NCBI GenBank assembly: GCA_963580455.1
Contig: OY756964.1
Location: forward strand, 7,192,001-7,256,000
Source: Euonymus europaeus
Taxonomy: Eukaryota > Streptophyta > Magnoliopsida > Celastrales > Celastraceae
Direction of reading: 5' to 3'
Length of the DNA: 64,000 nucleotides
A program made the translations under genes and the position numbers. Positions 34,823-47,124 of this stretch are shown here, piece by piece. The notes under the pieces were generated by a model, which saw nothing but the letters and a program-made list of their open reading frames with translations, was not told the origin of the DNA and ran no database searches. Position 1 is the stretch's first letter; every line of letters starts with the position of its first letter.

Positions 34823-37030
34823 CTAATGTTTGAACTCGTGCATAGCACGAATATTAAAAAAAAAACTTGATTAGAGGAAAAAAAACCATCACCTTGTTGT
34901 TTTACAATGATGTAAGTACATTTATGTTGTTACAAATAATTGATTTAAATATATTTTGCTAATTAGGGATTGAGTTACGAGTATATATTTTTCATGAACA
35001 CCTAACTTTAAATGCATGATAAAAGATGTAAAAACATATAGAGAGTATATAAAAGATGATTCATAAGAACCGTTTGATATATTATCAATTGAATCAAAAC
35101 AATCAAACAACTGAAGTTCAGTCTAATTGAAAACTACATTCAAGCCACATATTAAAGCATTTTTATTTTTATATTTTCCAAGATAAGTAGTTCCAGAAGA
35201 AAGACAAATGAAACATTAATGATGGTGCTATGCATTTTTTTAAGTCAAAATAACTATTGAATTGAAAGATCTTTCCCTAGTATCTTCAGAACCTCATACT
35301 GACGACCCTTGTAGAAATCAAATGCAAAACACAGAAAGTATTAGCAAAATATTATACAACAAATCATTCAAAAAATAACTTATTAGACATCATGTTATTT
35401 AAAAATATAGTAACGAAAACATAACCGTGAATATCATAACTTTTAAAATCATGAAATATGAACTGCACTTGTTGTTAAAAAATTACAACATACGTGACTT
35501 TCTAATATTATCGTCTAAAATCCATTACCAACACATCAATTTAGGCATCACTCCAGACAAAAAAAATCATACCATAAAAGTTGTGGAAAAAAAGAAAAAA
35601 AATGAATATACCATATTCAACGTAACCTAGTCATGAAAGCACAATTAAAGATTTCTAAGTTATTTTATTTGCTACTCACATAACCTCTTCCTCTTCAACC
35701 ATTGTATAGCTCTTGCATGACACAATCTCATTGTTAACATTGCTACGATGAAATTTTAACTTTTAAATTTCTAGCTATTTACTAAAGTGAATAATAAAAA
35801 AATTGAAAAAAAGAATGTCATACCTATGTTAAATTCCAAAATAACTCTTTGAATATTATATAATTGTCCTTTATCATTAAGAATCAATAATATCTACCTT
35901 TAACCTCTGAAATTGCACCATATAATTGGCCATGAATGAAAATTAACCTTAACAAATACAAACCAACATGAGAAAGTGATAATCCTAAGCTTACAAAATT
36001 TTCACCAATATGAAGAGTTCATCGTTGCAAATACGATGTCTTGTATTGTCTCCTTTGGAACAATTGACAAAATCTGTTTGAAGTCACCCCTAAAAACTAC
36101 AACTTTACCTCCAAGAGATTGTTGAATTGTATGTCATAGGGGCTTCATCTCATATTATGAGCTTGGACTTAGGGGTCGGCATCAGGCCGGGCTGGCACAA
36201 TAATATGAGCTCAAGCCCGAATATCAACTTTGAGCTTCAGGCTTTGAGTCAGGCTTGGTGCAAAAATATGAGCCCAAGCCTGGCCTAAGCCTAAGAAGTT
36301 TGGGCTTTCGGGCCTTGGGCTTGTGAGTTCAATCTCAAACTTTAACTATTTTTATCATATATATTAATTAAATAATTCAATTTTAATATATATATATATA
36401 TATTATTCTTATTGCACTATCACAATACAATATACATATATATGTATATGATATATTTATATATGTATGTCATATTTTTTGGGTTTGGGGTGTCGAGCTT
36501 CGGGCTTGGATTCAGGCCCGACTTTAGCCCGTGGACTCGGGCCGGGTCAAAGCGTACAAGGTAAATGGTGACCCCTACTTGGACTTAATGATCAGTTGAG
36601 CCAATTGACTTTCTTGTCTATTATTACAACATGAGTCCTCGTTAATATTCAAAGGGATTCCAAATATTGAATGAGCTATCCTACCACCAAGAATCAACAG
36701 AGATCTTATTCCACTTGAAGCAACAATAAGTACAATTCACCCTGAGACTGTAGTGCTGCTGAAAGTATTTTCCATATGAACTTATTTCTTGTATCTTCAA
36801 ATCCATATGAAAAGAATACATCCCCTCATTTACTAATACATCATGCATTATTGTTTCATAAACTCTTCTTTTTTTATTCGTGAGCAAGAAAAAAGATTAT
36901 TGTACTCGTGCCAAAGCCACTTAGTCATAGGAGCTCATCTTGAATCAATCTATTCTGAATTCTGCTAGATAAAATTTCATTTGGGGAAGGCATTGAAAGA
37001 TAATCTCTTAGACTTTTTATATTTGCTTCT
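34823..37030 (-). pseudogene. Helitron PIF1-type helicase remnant with Helitron 3' end
   Basis: Minus strand from about 37020: LSMPSPNEIL, NRLIQDEL, LTNKKRRVYETIMHDVLVNEG, FIWKILSAALQSQGE, FGIPLNINEDS, LAQLIIKSKLII*DEAPM, GGKVVVFRGDFKQIL, KETIQDIVFATMNSSY, then near 35920 HGQLYGAISEVKG. These are successive blocks of the plant Helitron helicase. The Walker A region, expected GYGGTGKT, reads GFEDTRNK, and a large part between the blocks is deleted. At the low end a hairpin TCGTGC-ATA-GCACGA (34836-34850) lies 9 bp before ATTAG|T, close to the Helitron CTRR|T terminus. No Rep nuclease part is present. Confidence 0.72.
36170..36577. mobile_element. hAT MITE (408 bp) with perfect 8-bp target duplication
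   Basis: It begins TAGGGGTCGGCATCAG and ends GTGACCCCTA. CTTGGACT occurs on both sides (36162-36169 and 36578-36585). The arms are rich in GGGCTT/CAGGCC words and the middle is (TA)n. Removing it and one duplication restores the helicase reading IIKSKLII, so it inserted into the Helitron gene. Confidence 0.92.
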
Positions 37031-37479
37031 ACAACTTTTCAATCTCTATAAGAGTACAACTTTGCCTGTCTAGAGATTTATGCTTGTATGCCTGTCTAGA
37101 GATTTTATCTAGTTTAGGTCCCGCACTCACTTTATGTACCCGAACAATTAAGATAGTTCACAATCATTTTATTTTGAAATTCTATTTGAACAATGATAAA
37201 GGATGATTGTATATAATTTAAATAGTTATCAAGGATAATCATAAATTAGTTTTACACGTATTATATATTTATTAGATTATAATTTACATATAATAATTAT
37301 AAATTATTGCTAGATAACTGTAAGGATATAAAATTCAAATGTGTTAACGAATAATAATTAAAGTGTTCTTATCTAATAATAGGTTTTGGTTTACAAGATT
37401 TAAAGAGCTTTTTTGTTGGTTAATTTATTTATTATATCCTTTTAATAATTTGATTTAAAACCTTTTGAACAATGGTTGA

Positions 37480-39000
37480 GAGAATAAATTAATTATTATA
37501 TGTATGAATAGTGATTAAGGTTAATCATTGTAAATAGCTAGGTATGGTGGGGTTGAAAGGGTCAATAAGAGAGTTAAAACATTGTTAAAGTGGATTTTGG
37601 TAGAAGAATGAGGGGGGAGTATAAGTATCGGGAAGAAAGAAGAAAGAAAAGAAAGGAAGAAAGAATAATCGAGAAATAAGTGGAGGGAAGTGTGAACTTT
37701 GTGTGTCATTGTTGAGGTTGCAGATATATCAAATCAAACTATGGGAAGTCTTGGTTTTAGGAAGGGTTTAGTTGATTGAGACAGGATTTCTTTCCTAGCA
37801 GTGATTTTTTGGTGTAGAATGATATCAAGGTGCACGATGAAGATCAAAAATCCGGAGTTAATGAAGATTTTGGTGGTGGAAATCGAAACATACCTTACCA
37901 AGTAGGAGATACTATAATCCTAGAAATAATTTGAGATTTTTATTTATGTCTTGGTGCCATAGTTGTTGAATCTTGGACAAATTGGTCTTGAGCTATTGCT
38001 TGAACTGATGTGGCTTTCTTTGGTTAGTTACATATGCAGTTATGTTTTATAATTCCTTGCTGGAACGAAACCATTAAAGTGTTCTCCGTTTATCATCCTT
38101 AACATTTATATGAGAATTTTGAGCGATTTTTAATAGTTATAAAGATGGAGCTCAAAATGTTTGTGGTTTGGTAGCTTGTATGCAAAGTAGCTGGTACTGT
38201 AATCCATGCTCAATTAAATTTTTGGAAGTTATTTTGTTTTTATGTGATATACCATGAGCAGCCGATTAGCATTAGAGATGAATCTGGTGGAACTTTTATG
38301 CGTTTATTGATTAGTGAAGTTGTTCGGTTGATTACGATATGATTGTGTTGAATAATTTCATATGGGAAGGAGGCTTTGGAGGGGAAAGGTTTGTTGTACT
38401 GTGAATAAAGAGACTTCGACGCTTAGGTCGGAATGTGAATAAAATGACTCCGACGCTGAGGTCGGATGTGAATAAACTGACCCAACGATGAGGTCAAAAT
38501 TTGAATAAAGGGACTCCGACGCTGAGGTCGGAATGTGAATAGAGTGACGCCGACAATGAGGTCGGAAATGTAAATGAAGTTAGTTCCGACGATAAGGTCG
38601 AAATTTGGATGAAGTTGGCTCCAATGATGAGGTCAGATTGTAGATAGAGTTGATTTCAGAGATGAGGTCGAAGTTGATGTGGAAGTGGGGTAGTATATTA
38701 AATAATAAAAAATTCATCCTGATTGCAGAATGGTGGAATTGTTTATTATGGGAAATGATTACAAGATGTTAATTGTGTGATGCTCATAAATACTATGTTA
38801 TGATTGTTGAATATGATAGAGTTGAAAACAGTTTTGAGAATAATGCAGCAATAAATCATTTAAGATTACATAGACTCTATTTTATGCTCTTTAATTTCTG
38901 TCTTTTTCATCAACTGTCGAGTCTACATGAAAACCAAATAGTTTTGCAGGTTATGTATCATGTATCAATGATAATATGATGCAATGCTATGTCATGGCCT
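37480..39000 (+). repeat. Possible LTR-like repeat enclosing a tandem array
   Basis: A TATA-like AGTATAAGTATC (about 37619) is followed by a GA-rich leader (GGGAAGAAAGAAGAAAG), then about 1.3 kb without a coding frame. This layout resembles a gypsy LTR promoter and leader. No TG...CA borders or target duplication were found. The part from 37031 to 37480 is featureless AT-rich DNA with one short direct repeat (GCCTGTCTAGAGATTT at about 37064 and 37090). Confidence 0.3.
38401..38676 (+). repeat. Tandem array of about eight 33-36-bp units
   Basis: Each unit follows GTGAATAAAGTGACTCCGACG then TGAGGTCGGAAT, with increasing divergence to the right. The unit length varies between 33 and 36 bp, so there is no coding constraint. 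Arrays of this kind occur inside some plant LTRs. Confidence 0.85.
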
Positions 39001-39513
39001 TTCATTTTGTACCTATTGTTATCAGTCGCATATTTTGTTTAATAAAATTAAACCAACAACATATTAAATCTCAAAAAATTAGGACTTAAATAGATATTCA
39101 AATAGTAAAGAGATAAGTACTAAACAATAACATCATACTTAGGTTCTCTTTGGCCATCCAATCCAAGTTTTTCTAATTTTCCTAACCCGATATATAATCT
39201 TTGAAAGATAATATGTGATAGAAAATATACATAATCTTATGCATTTTACTAAAATTATTATAATACTTAAATGTGAGATCAACTCACATTCCTAATTTGA
39301 CATCCAAACAAGATATTCCTTCTCTAGTGACTATTCTGGTCAGTCAATGGTTGGGGATGGCTACTAGGTCTGAGTTATACTCCTATGATGGTTACTTGTA
39401 ACAATATTTTCTCTGGGGGTCAGATCGAACACTTTTCTTCACGATTGGTTATGACTTCATGGTCAAAATTCGGTGAAATCAGCAGTTGATGGCGGCGAAG
39501 GATAGGTGGAGGT

Positions 39514-40041
39514 TAAGGATGACAATTTGGCCCCGACCCAAGCAGATTTTCCTCAATCCAACATTGGGACGGGTTGGGGATGGGGTAAAAAAAACTCAAC
39601 TCGCGTGCAGGGAGGGACTGGATCAGTCCCGAACCCACCCGTAAGTTAGTTGATACTACCTAATACTGTTAAATTATAGAATTCCTTTATAATATAGAGA
39701 CATTTATATACCAAAGGATATCATATGGTCTTCTACTAAAACTTAACTTAAATATTTCAATTGATATGAGTAAACTCTAAATCCTAAGTTACAATAGAGA
39801 TTTAGAGGTTTAGATATCATTTTGTTTGTTGTTTGGTTATTTTGGATTTTAAAGGTTGATGTTGGACAATTGTATTAGAACTTATTTATTTTAATGTTGT
39901 GTGATTGTATTGCTTGAATATGTTTTTGATTTGGGGTAGAACAGGACACCCCACGGGGCAATGCGGTTGCTTCGAGGAGGGAATGGGGCAAAGGACTTAC
40001 CCTGAAGTGCAATGCCCCGGCTCGCCCTGTTGCCATCCCTA
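39514..40041. mobile_element. hAT-type MITE (528 bp) with TIR TA(A/G)GGATG(A/G)CAA
   Basis: The left end is TAAGGATGACAATTTGG and the reversed right end is TAGGGATGGCAACAGGG. The arms carry GGCCCCGACCC/GGGGCATTGC words. The flanks GTGGAGGT and TTGGGGTT agree at 5 of 8 positions, fitting an old 8-bp duplication. Confidence 0.6.
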
Positions 40042-41421
40042 TTGGGGTTTGGTCAAGATGCTTCAACACTTATTTTTGGTTGGTCAACTGTCTTGATCGG
40101 TGGCCAGACGATGATGGTCCACCATACCCACGAATCTAAACCATATATTATCTGTTTCATAAGTTATCTATTTTATGTTACATATTTAATGTAATCTGTT
40201 GGTATGAATTGATACGGATTATTATGTTTTTTGACCTGTTTATGATAAATCAAAGTTGTACATACTGATATGTCTTCTATTTTATGGTTTAAATTAGTGA
40301 TTTGTTCATAAGTAGATGTTTGTAACATATATATTTTGTTTAGGTTGGTTTGTTTCCTATTGAAATTGAGTCCTTTCATTATGATGTTTAATTATGGTTC
40401 TCTAAGTGCTGTGATGACTATGAATCTTGGTTTGACGTTCAATAGTTTGATTGATTTTGTTTGTTGTAAATGAAGTTTTTTGCATGCTAGAGATGTACGT
40501 TTTATATTTTCTCTATCTGGTGATTCTTAGTGCATCTTTGGTATTGATAAAGATCTAAGGACTAAGTCATATATTCTATTATATCTATTTTGTTAAAATG
40601 TTATATGTTCTTAATAAAATGTCCTTTTTGAAGAATGAATTTTTGAGAATTTCGTTAAAAATGTCATCATAATGAAGGTTGAAATATGATAATTTTATTT
40701 AAATAGATTTAATGCTAACAAATCCGAAACAAATAACAAACCAAAACAGATATAATATCAGCGAATCCTGTTTGAAGGATGAACATCAATCATGAGGATT
40801 TCATTCAGAAATATTGTCATAATAAAGGTTGAAACGCAAAAAAGATTTAATAACGGCAAATCCAAAATATATACAATATCAATAGATTCAAAACATATAT
40901 AGTATCAGTATATCCAGTTTTCTATTTCTCTCTAGATTAACACTTTGCTTGTAATCTGTCTTTTAGACGCATAGGTCTGAATAAAGAAGAAGGATCTAGA
41001 GGAACTTTAATCAGATAAAATTTTTTTGTTGACTATGAAGATGGGGGATATGGTGGAGAGAGATATCGATGGAGGAAGAAGAAGGAAGGAGTAGAACGAG
41101 ATGGGAGATGCAAAGAAATAGATAAAGAACAAAGAAAAGATCGATGGAGGAGATCGATGGAGGAAGAAGAAAAAGATGAAGAATAAGGAAGAAGATAAAG
41201 AATGAGGAGCGAAAAAGATAAGACGTCTTTTACTTTTCTATATAAGCAAGAGCAATTTGGACAATTTAGAATTTATGTACTTATTTCTAATTTTTTTGTA
41301 ATTGTTTGTGTTGGAACAAACATTTTTCATTTTGTCATTCTGTGTAAATTTTTGCTAAATTTTTTAAATATTTGAAAAAGATTACCGCACGTAAGCATCC
41401 AGTAGTATATATTTTTTTTTA
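40042..41421. other. AT-rich intergenic DNA with a purine-rich tract
   Basis: No gene is recognised. A strongly purine-rich block of GGAGGAAGAAGAA and GATCGATGGAGG words runs from about 41040 to 41225 on the plus strand. GATCGATGGAGGA occurs in near-repeated form. Confidence 0.5.
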
Positions 41422-43628
41422 CTACATAGAAGCCCGTGCTATAAGTGGGTCATTTTTCTTACCTATTAAATTATTCTTAAGTTTAATATTAATAGTATAG
41501 CAATTTTAATTTATATTTAATTTGAAAGATAACACATTACCATCCTATAAGTTTTCAAATCACGTGCAATGCTTCAATTTCCTTTAAACATCTCCATTTG
41601 ACGTTGTCGAATCATTGCATGCACCAGTCTCTTTTAAGAAAAATCAAAAAGTTTAGTACAAATATAAATCAAACAAATTAGCGACAAAATGATATAACAC
41701 AACACTATGCTGACACACATTTTCATCGATCAATACCATTTCGATATCAATAACCTCATTGTCATTCTTCAAGTTGATGAACTCCCACGTGCGAGAAACC
41801 ATAACATCAACCCTCCAATGAATTATCATAGGAAATTTTTTGGAAAACATGATGACAGTCATCATATGAATGATGGTTTGTAGCTTCTTATGTTATTTAA
41901 AAGTTGAGTTTGTTCTTTTTTCCTTCAAGCAAGCCATGCAATAAGGCTTTATACTAAACAATCAAGCGGTCGACAATAAATTAGGATGCATGCATGAGAA
42001 GGTCAAAGGTTTATCATTGTAGAAAATACAAGATTCAATACACATATAACTAATAGATTCAATAAATTAACAAACCTAGTGCATGCATACATTAATTATC
42101 ATTAAGATCAGAGATTGGATCGAAGTTTTATAACATTAGATATATTATCATTAAACACATAGAACAAAAGATTGGTTAACTTTTGAAATTTATGGTTTGT
42201 TATTCTATTAATATTGAGCCTAGTTATAAATAAAGAGGTTTAAAATGTCATATATGAATATTAAGAATTATTAAGAAAATCATGAAATCAATAATATGAA
42301 CAAATTCATCGTCCAATATCTTATGTGTAAAGGAGACGCATTTGACTTTTATAAGTTTAATTAATGAGAATAAACACTATAATGGATATATAAACGGAGC
42401 AATATGTTAATACTAAGGAATTCATTGTTGTTTTTAACATTTGTCGAATCCCACAATTGAGTTATTTGGGCAACAACCTCTCATGCTATCTTTGAACTAT
42501 TAATATACTTGAGTGTGATTGCCATTGTGAGATTGCAAAATAGGAGTTTGACATGTTATAGAGATAACCAACAATTGCTAGAGGTTAGTATATTTATATG
42601 AGTTTTATCATGATGAAATGCATGAATCTCTATTCATGACACCTAGAAATCTAAGCAATGCTTGTTTATATTGATGAGTAGTTCAGTAAATTTATTTAAG
42701 CATTGTAATCATTTAACAAAACCATCCACTATTAGGTTGTAGAAACATTGAATATGGAAAGCAATTATAATATTATATATTGATGTCGGCGGGTGCATGC
42801 ATCCTTTTTAGATGCCACAATCATTGTATCCATTTTCTTCCGTGAGTATTGTAGTGGTTTAATTTTGCTAATATTCATCTCTCGAAATGGTTTGATCGTC
42901 ACCCACTTCATGACCATGGAAATTTGCAGGGTCTCCATCTGACAAAGTTAATGAAGAGAGGAACAATTAGAAAGTCTGCAAGTCGCAAATTAAGGAAAAT
43001 AAACCCATCAAATCTAGAAACCATGACATTCCACTAAAGATAAGACCATATCCTCAATAAAATAAGAATCTATAAAAACAAACCCACTAATCATCAACAA
43101 AGATTAAGAAAAAGTGAAAACGTACTCACTTGGGGATATCCACCCGATTGACGATCTTTGGCTGCCCTCAATATGTAATTTGAAGATTCCCCTTTCTTTG
43201 AAGAAGGGTCTTCATCGTCGAAGACATGCAATAGTTTTCAGGTTCATTTCAAGGAGGATTTTGAGGATAAAGAAAAAGAAGGTTTTATAGCGTTCGCACA
43301 CGACGCCTCTGCACAGGTCACATTTTCACATCTCGTGTAGCAGTGAATTAGAAGCTTACCATGACCATGGCAACAACATCGCTAGAAGTTTTCAAGCGAA
43401 GGGTCTAGTGAAAGAAAGGCTCCAAGGGTCATTCTAGGGTAAAACAATATCATAAAATGTTTTTAAAACATTTTAGTGGATATAAATCAAAGATAACTTA
43501 AACTTTAAAACCCACTTTAAAATCCAATCTCAATAAATCAAGAAAGCCAGGTGGCACCCCCAGATTCATTCACGTGTCAAGATGGTGTTCAACTAAAACT
43601 TTGCTTTAGGAATTATAGATAGTATAGA
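41422..43628 (-). mobile_element. Helitron-like unit carrying an RPA OB-fold fragment
   Basis: The minus-strand 5' end TCTATACTATCTATAATTCC (43628 down) resembles plant Helitron starts and is preceded by A. The 3' end has CCCACTTATAGCACGGG followed 6 bp later by TGTAG|T (41422), near the CTRR|T rule. Inside, the frame 41865-41653 reads WRVDVMVSRTWEFINLKNDNEVIDIEMVLIDEN, the first OB fold of RPA70/DUF223-type proteins carried by plant Helitrons. A TATA-like GCTATAAAACC lies near 43290. No helicase is present. Confidence 0.5.
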
Positions 43629-44217
43629 TAGATAGATGTCTAGTAAAATAATTAAGAATTATTATTTTGATGGATGGACACAGCAAAGGCCCTTTGACTA
43701 TTATTATCAGTTCAACAATGGTCAAAAGACTCTATGGTATGTTATCTATTGCCAAACTCTTGCTAATCAACAAGCTTATCCTTTTTTTCCGTTAGAATAG
43801 TTGTTATTATTGTCTTCTTAGCATAACTTGCTTACCATGATTTATAAAAAACGGAAACATCATTTCAATATCACAGTTCTATTGTTCCTTACATAACTTC
43901 TTCAACAAATTATTGCTTTAGCTACTTCTCTAGAATATTTTAAAATGAATTGAACATATTCTACTAAATGCAAGTGAGACATGTCTATCATCAACTGCAG
44001 CGACTAAGATTTTTGTCAATTTGGATGTTCCAGAGATAGCTTACTTGCTAAAAAAGTATTAATTTTTAAAACAATTTCATACATATGAGAAATCATTGAA
44101 ATATAATTAACCTGTTAGATACGCTGATGATTTTGATTTTTTATCAGTGTCGAAGCTAAACATTGTGTCATAGGCGATAAAGATTGGGAAAAAAAAACAA
44201 CTCTGACACTAGATGAG

Positions 44218-44959
44218 TGGTCGATATAAAATATCGCAAGTAAACTTGCATATAAAATAAAGATGGGTCTTACCCTATCCGCAAGTGTACATGTCGTGAA
44301 TAATATAAAAGCGAATGAGATCGTATCCACAGAGACTGTTCAATTACCAAACAAACTTTATGGCCAACCGAATATGCCTAACTGACAGTTTCCATACATC
44401 ATGATGTTGATAAGACATTCACAATAACAAGAAATCATCAATAAATTCAGAGAATCATAAATTAACCTAGTGTAATCAACCATGGAATTGTTCAACCAAG
44501 TTCAAGTTAGAGAAACTAACCAACCCAAGCTAATAAGTAGTTCAGTTACACGTATACATATTTAAATACAGAAATGAACCCAAAAACCAGATTGTGAGTG
44601 AAGATGAAGCTTGATCTTTGTGAAAATCATCCTCTGTCGTTCATCTCCTTCCCTCTTCTTTGCTTTTTGCTTTTCTTTTTTCTCTGGTCTGACTGGTCTT
44701 CTGTCCATTTTTAGTAATTATATCCCTTTTGGAATCCCTGGAAAAGATCTCACTTGGACTAGTAAGCCCTTCTTTTTGACTTCATTTTCCTGCCCAGATT
44801 TGCAGCCGCAGAAAGGTCGCAAATTCCTTCCAGAATAGCTATTTTGCAAACATCCATACCCGACACATAAACATATATTTGGGCAGTACTTTGCACTTGT
44901 AAATTCACCAATTTAGACATTTAAAGGCTAGAAAATATAGGTGCATTTTGCACATAACA
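44218..44959 (-). mobile_element. Solo LTR (742 bp) of an Athila-like element, target duplication ATGAG
   Basis: The borders are TG...CA, and ATGAG occurs on both sides (44213-44217 and 44960-44964). The block at 44270-44360 (CGCAAGTGTACATGTCGT, TATAAAAG, GAGATCGTATCCACAGAGACTG, ACCAAACAAAC) matches the LTR at 9440-9535. No internal region or second LTR is attached, so it arose by LTR-LTR recombination. It sits exactly at the upstream edge of the RPA fragment. Confidence 0.92.
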
Positions 44960-44964
44960 ATGAG

Positions 44965-46103
44965 CAAAAGTCCGAGAATAGAAGAACTGTTGATGAATTA
45001 GCTATGATAGTCCCTACCAAAGAATGCAAAAAATTCAATCAATGTTACCATCATGGCTAGGGTAACGGAAGTCCAAAATAAATATGGTTGGTGTTATAGC
45101 TCGTGTGAGAAGTGCAGGAAAAAGTTGCAGCCCAAAGAGAATGCATTACATTGTGATGGTTGCAAGCAAGATTCTGTTTATCCAAATACAAGGTCAACAT
45201 CTATTGTTTTTTCCTTTTTTTTTTTAAATAAAATAAAATTGGGCTTCATATTATTTTTACTTGCAAAATATTCCACAGTTTCAAAGTAGAACTTTTGGTT
45301 GGTTGCTGATGAAATCGGCGAGACTAATCTCACCATGTTTGATAAAGAAGTTCAAAATATCATTGGAGTTTCTGCAACAACACTCATCAATCACTATGGA
45401 GCATCAACCCGAGAATTGCCTCCACAGCTGAATAATTTCATTGGACGACAATTAATATTTCAACTTCGAGTCACAGACTACAATTTGATTTATGGCCACC
45501 AGGAATATATATACAATCACAAAGGTTTTTGACATTGACCCCAAAGGAAAGGATGTGACAACAAAGGCAAATGGAATTAAAATAGAGGAAGCAGACTCTG
45601 AAAAATCACAGGTCCTCCTCTTCATAGTAGTGAAGCAAAAAACTTTATATTTTATATCCAAAATATTCTCTAATACTATTTTAAACAACTTTTGTTTGCG
45701 TCCCAGGTTAAAGATGACAAGGGGAATCAGAAAATCTGTGAGGACGGACTTGAAGTGAATGTTGCTATGCAATCTGAGGTTTGTGTGAATTTTTTTTGAA
45801 ATTTTTTGAAACTCATTATTTTTGAAAAATAACGACTTTAAATAAAAATAGACATTTATTCCGCTTAAAAAAAAACTCATTCGTTATGTTTTTTTTCATG
45901 TCTCCTGTTCCAGTTTTTTTGGCGCGACACAAAGGAAAACTATGTCATCTGCTATTATGAGTGAAGAATATCAAATATTGGGGGATGATTCAAAAGTAAC
46001 TGTTGGCGACGACAAAGAAAGTAAATCAGTGCATTCTCTCAATAATGATGAAAATTCCGCAAAAAAGACATTCAACAAGAGGGCTAAGATAAATATGGGA
46101 TAG
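44965..46103 (+). pseudogene. RPA70-like C-terminal OB domain fragment
   Basis: Exon-like parts: 44975-45192 (RTVDELAMIVPTKE; VTEVQNKYGWCYSSCEKC; LHCDGCKQDSVYPNTR, a CX2C...CX2C zinc ribbon), then after a short intron from 45279 (FKVELLV; NLTMFDKEVQNIIGVSATTLI; LNNFIGRQLIFQLRVTDYN), then FDIDPKGKDVTTKANG, and a last part ending RAKINMG before TAG at 46101. This is the Rep_fac-A_C domain. Two 4-bp duplications break the frame (GGTT at 45297-45304, AT repeat at 45504-45513). The N-terminal domains are missing. It may be Helitron-borne, because the first OB fold lies nearby on the other strand. Confidence 0.7.
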
Positions 46104-47124
46104 ATATGTTATGTTATTTTCATAACTATTAACTATAAAAATTACATTCTCATTTCGCGTTCTATTTTTAAATATGTCCGGTGTACTGACATTTTATTTA
46201 TATATATTTTTTTAATCATGAAACTATTACAAATCATATACATATATATTAATTGGAAAAACTATTGATCATTAAATTAATTTATGTTTGAACAATCTAC
46301 TTACAAGTATTTTTACACACTATGTTCCATATACTTTGTTATTTGTAATCCTGTAACTATTACAAATTATGTTAATATAGAATCACACTATAAAAACTTT
46401 AAACTCATCATTCAACCTACTTCATAAATTGTTAAAAAATAGCCACATCAAAATCATTTTCACTACTATTAATAAGTATTTTTTTAAAAAGACGTTAGTA
46501 CTCCAATTGGAAAGATAATGGATTAGCAAATAATTAACCACTAGACACACGGTTTGTTAATATACAAAAAAGACAATAAACCCTAAACTACTTAAACAAT
46601 AAATTAATAACCAAACCGGGTAATAAAACTACACAAAAATTAATATTAAATCTTACTTTTTTTATAAAAATTCAAATCATATGCACATCATCAAAAACAC
46701 AAATTTCTATACATTATTTTTTCCCCCTAAAAATCTCTCATTACAATCGCCCCTTAGAGACCACTGTCCACTGGGCCCTAAAATTTATCCTACTTTCAAG
46801 CTGTCAGCTCTGCTGTGCCACCAGTGCCAGCCCAGACTTGGGTTGACTGGGTCCAAGACTGTACCTCCAGTTCAAGTGCCGATCAGGCCCAAATCCAAGG
46901 CCCATCAGAAACAGCTCCAAGTAAGATACGTCCCCACGAGTCTCAGAAGTTAGACGATTGATCTGATAAACTCACAAGTACCAAACCTTACGGAAGATCC
47001 CGGTCATGCTTCTAACAGCACTAAGCGGAACGAGCTCGAGGGCATGAAGTAGCAGAGCCCAAAAACCCTGTTGAATCTAACACGCTCCACAATATTCGCT
47101 GTCCCTTCTCGCTATACCATTTCC
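46104..47124 (+). promoter_or_regulatory. Upstream region of the RBM25-like gene
   Basis: Up to about 46700 it is AT-rich with no gene. Two GGCCCA motifs, 46886-46891 and 46899-46904, lie about 230 bp before the start codon. Such TCP/site-II-like words are common in plant housekeeping promoters. No TATA box is well placed. Confidence 0.4.

Noticed and set aside
45053..46103. Functional RPA70 gene
   Set aside because: Two frame-breaking 4-bp insertions, missing N-terminal domains and an abutting LTR make it a pseudogene fragment.
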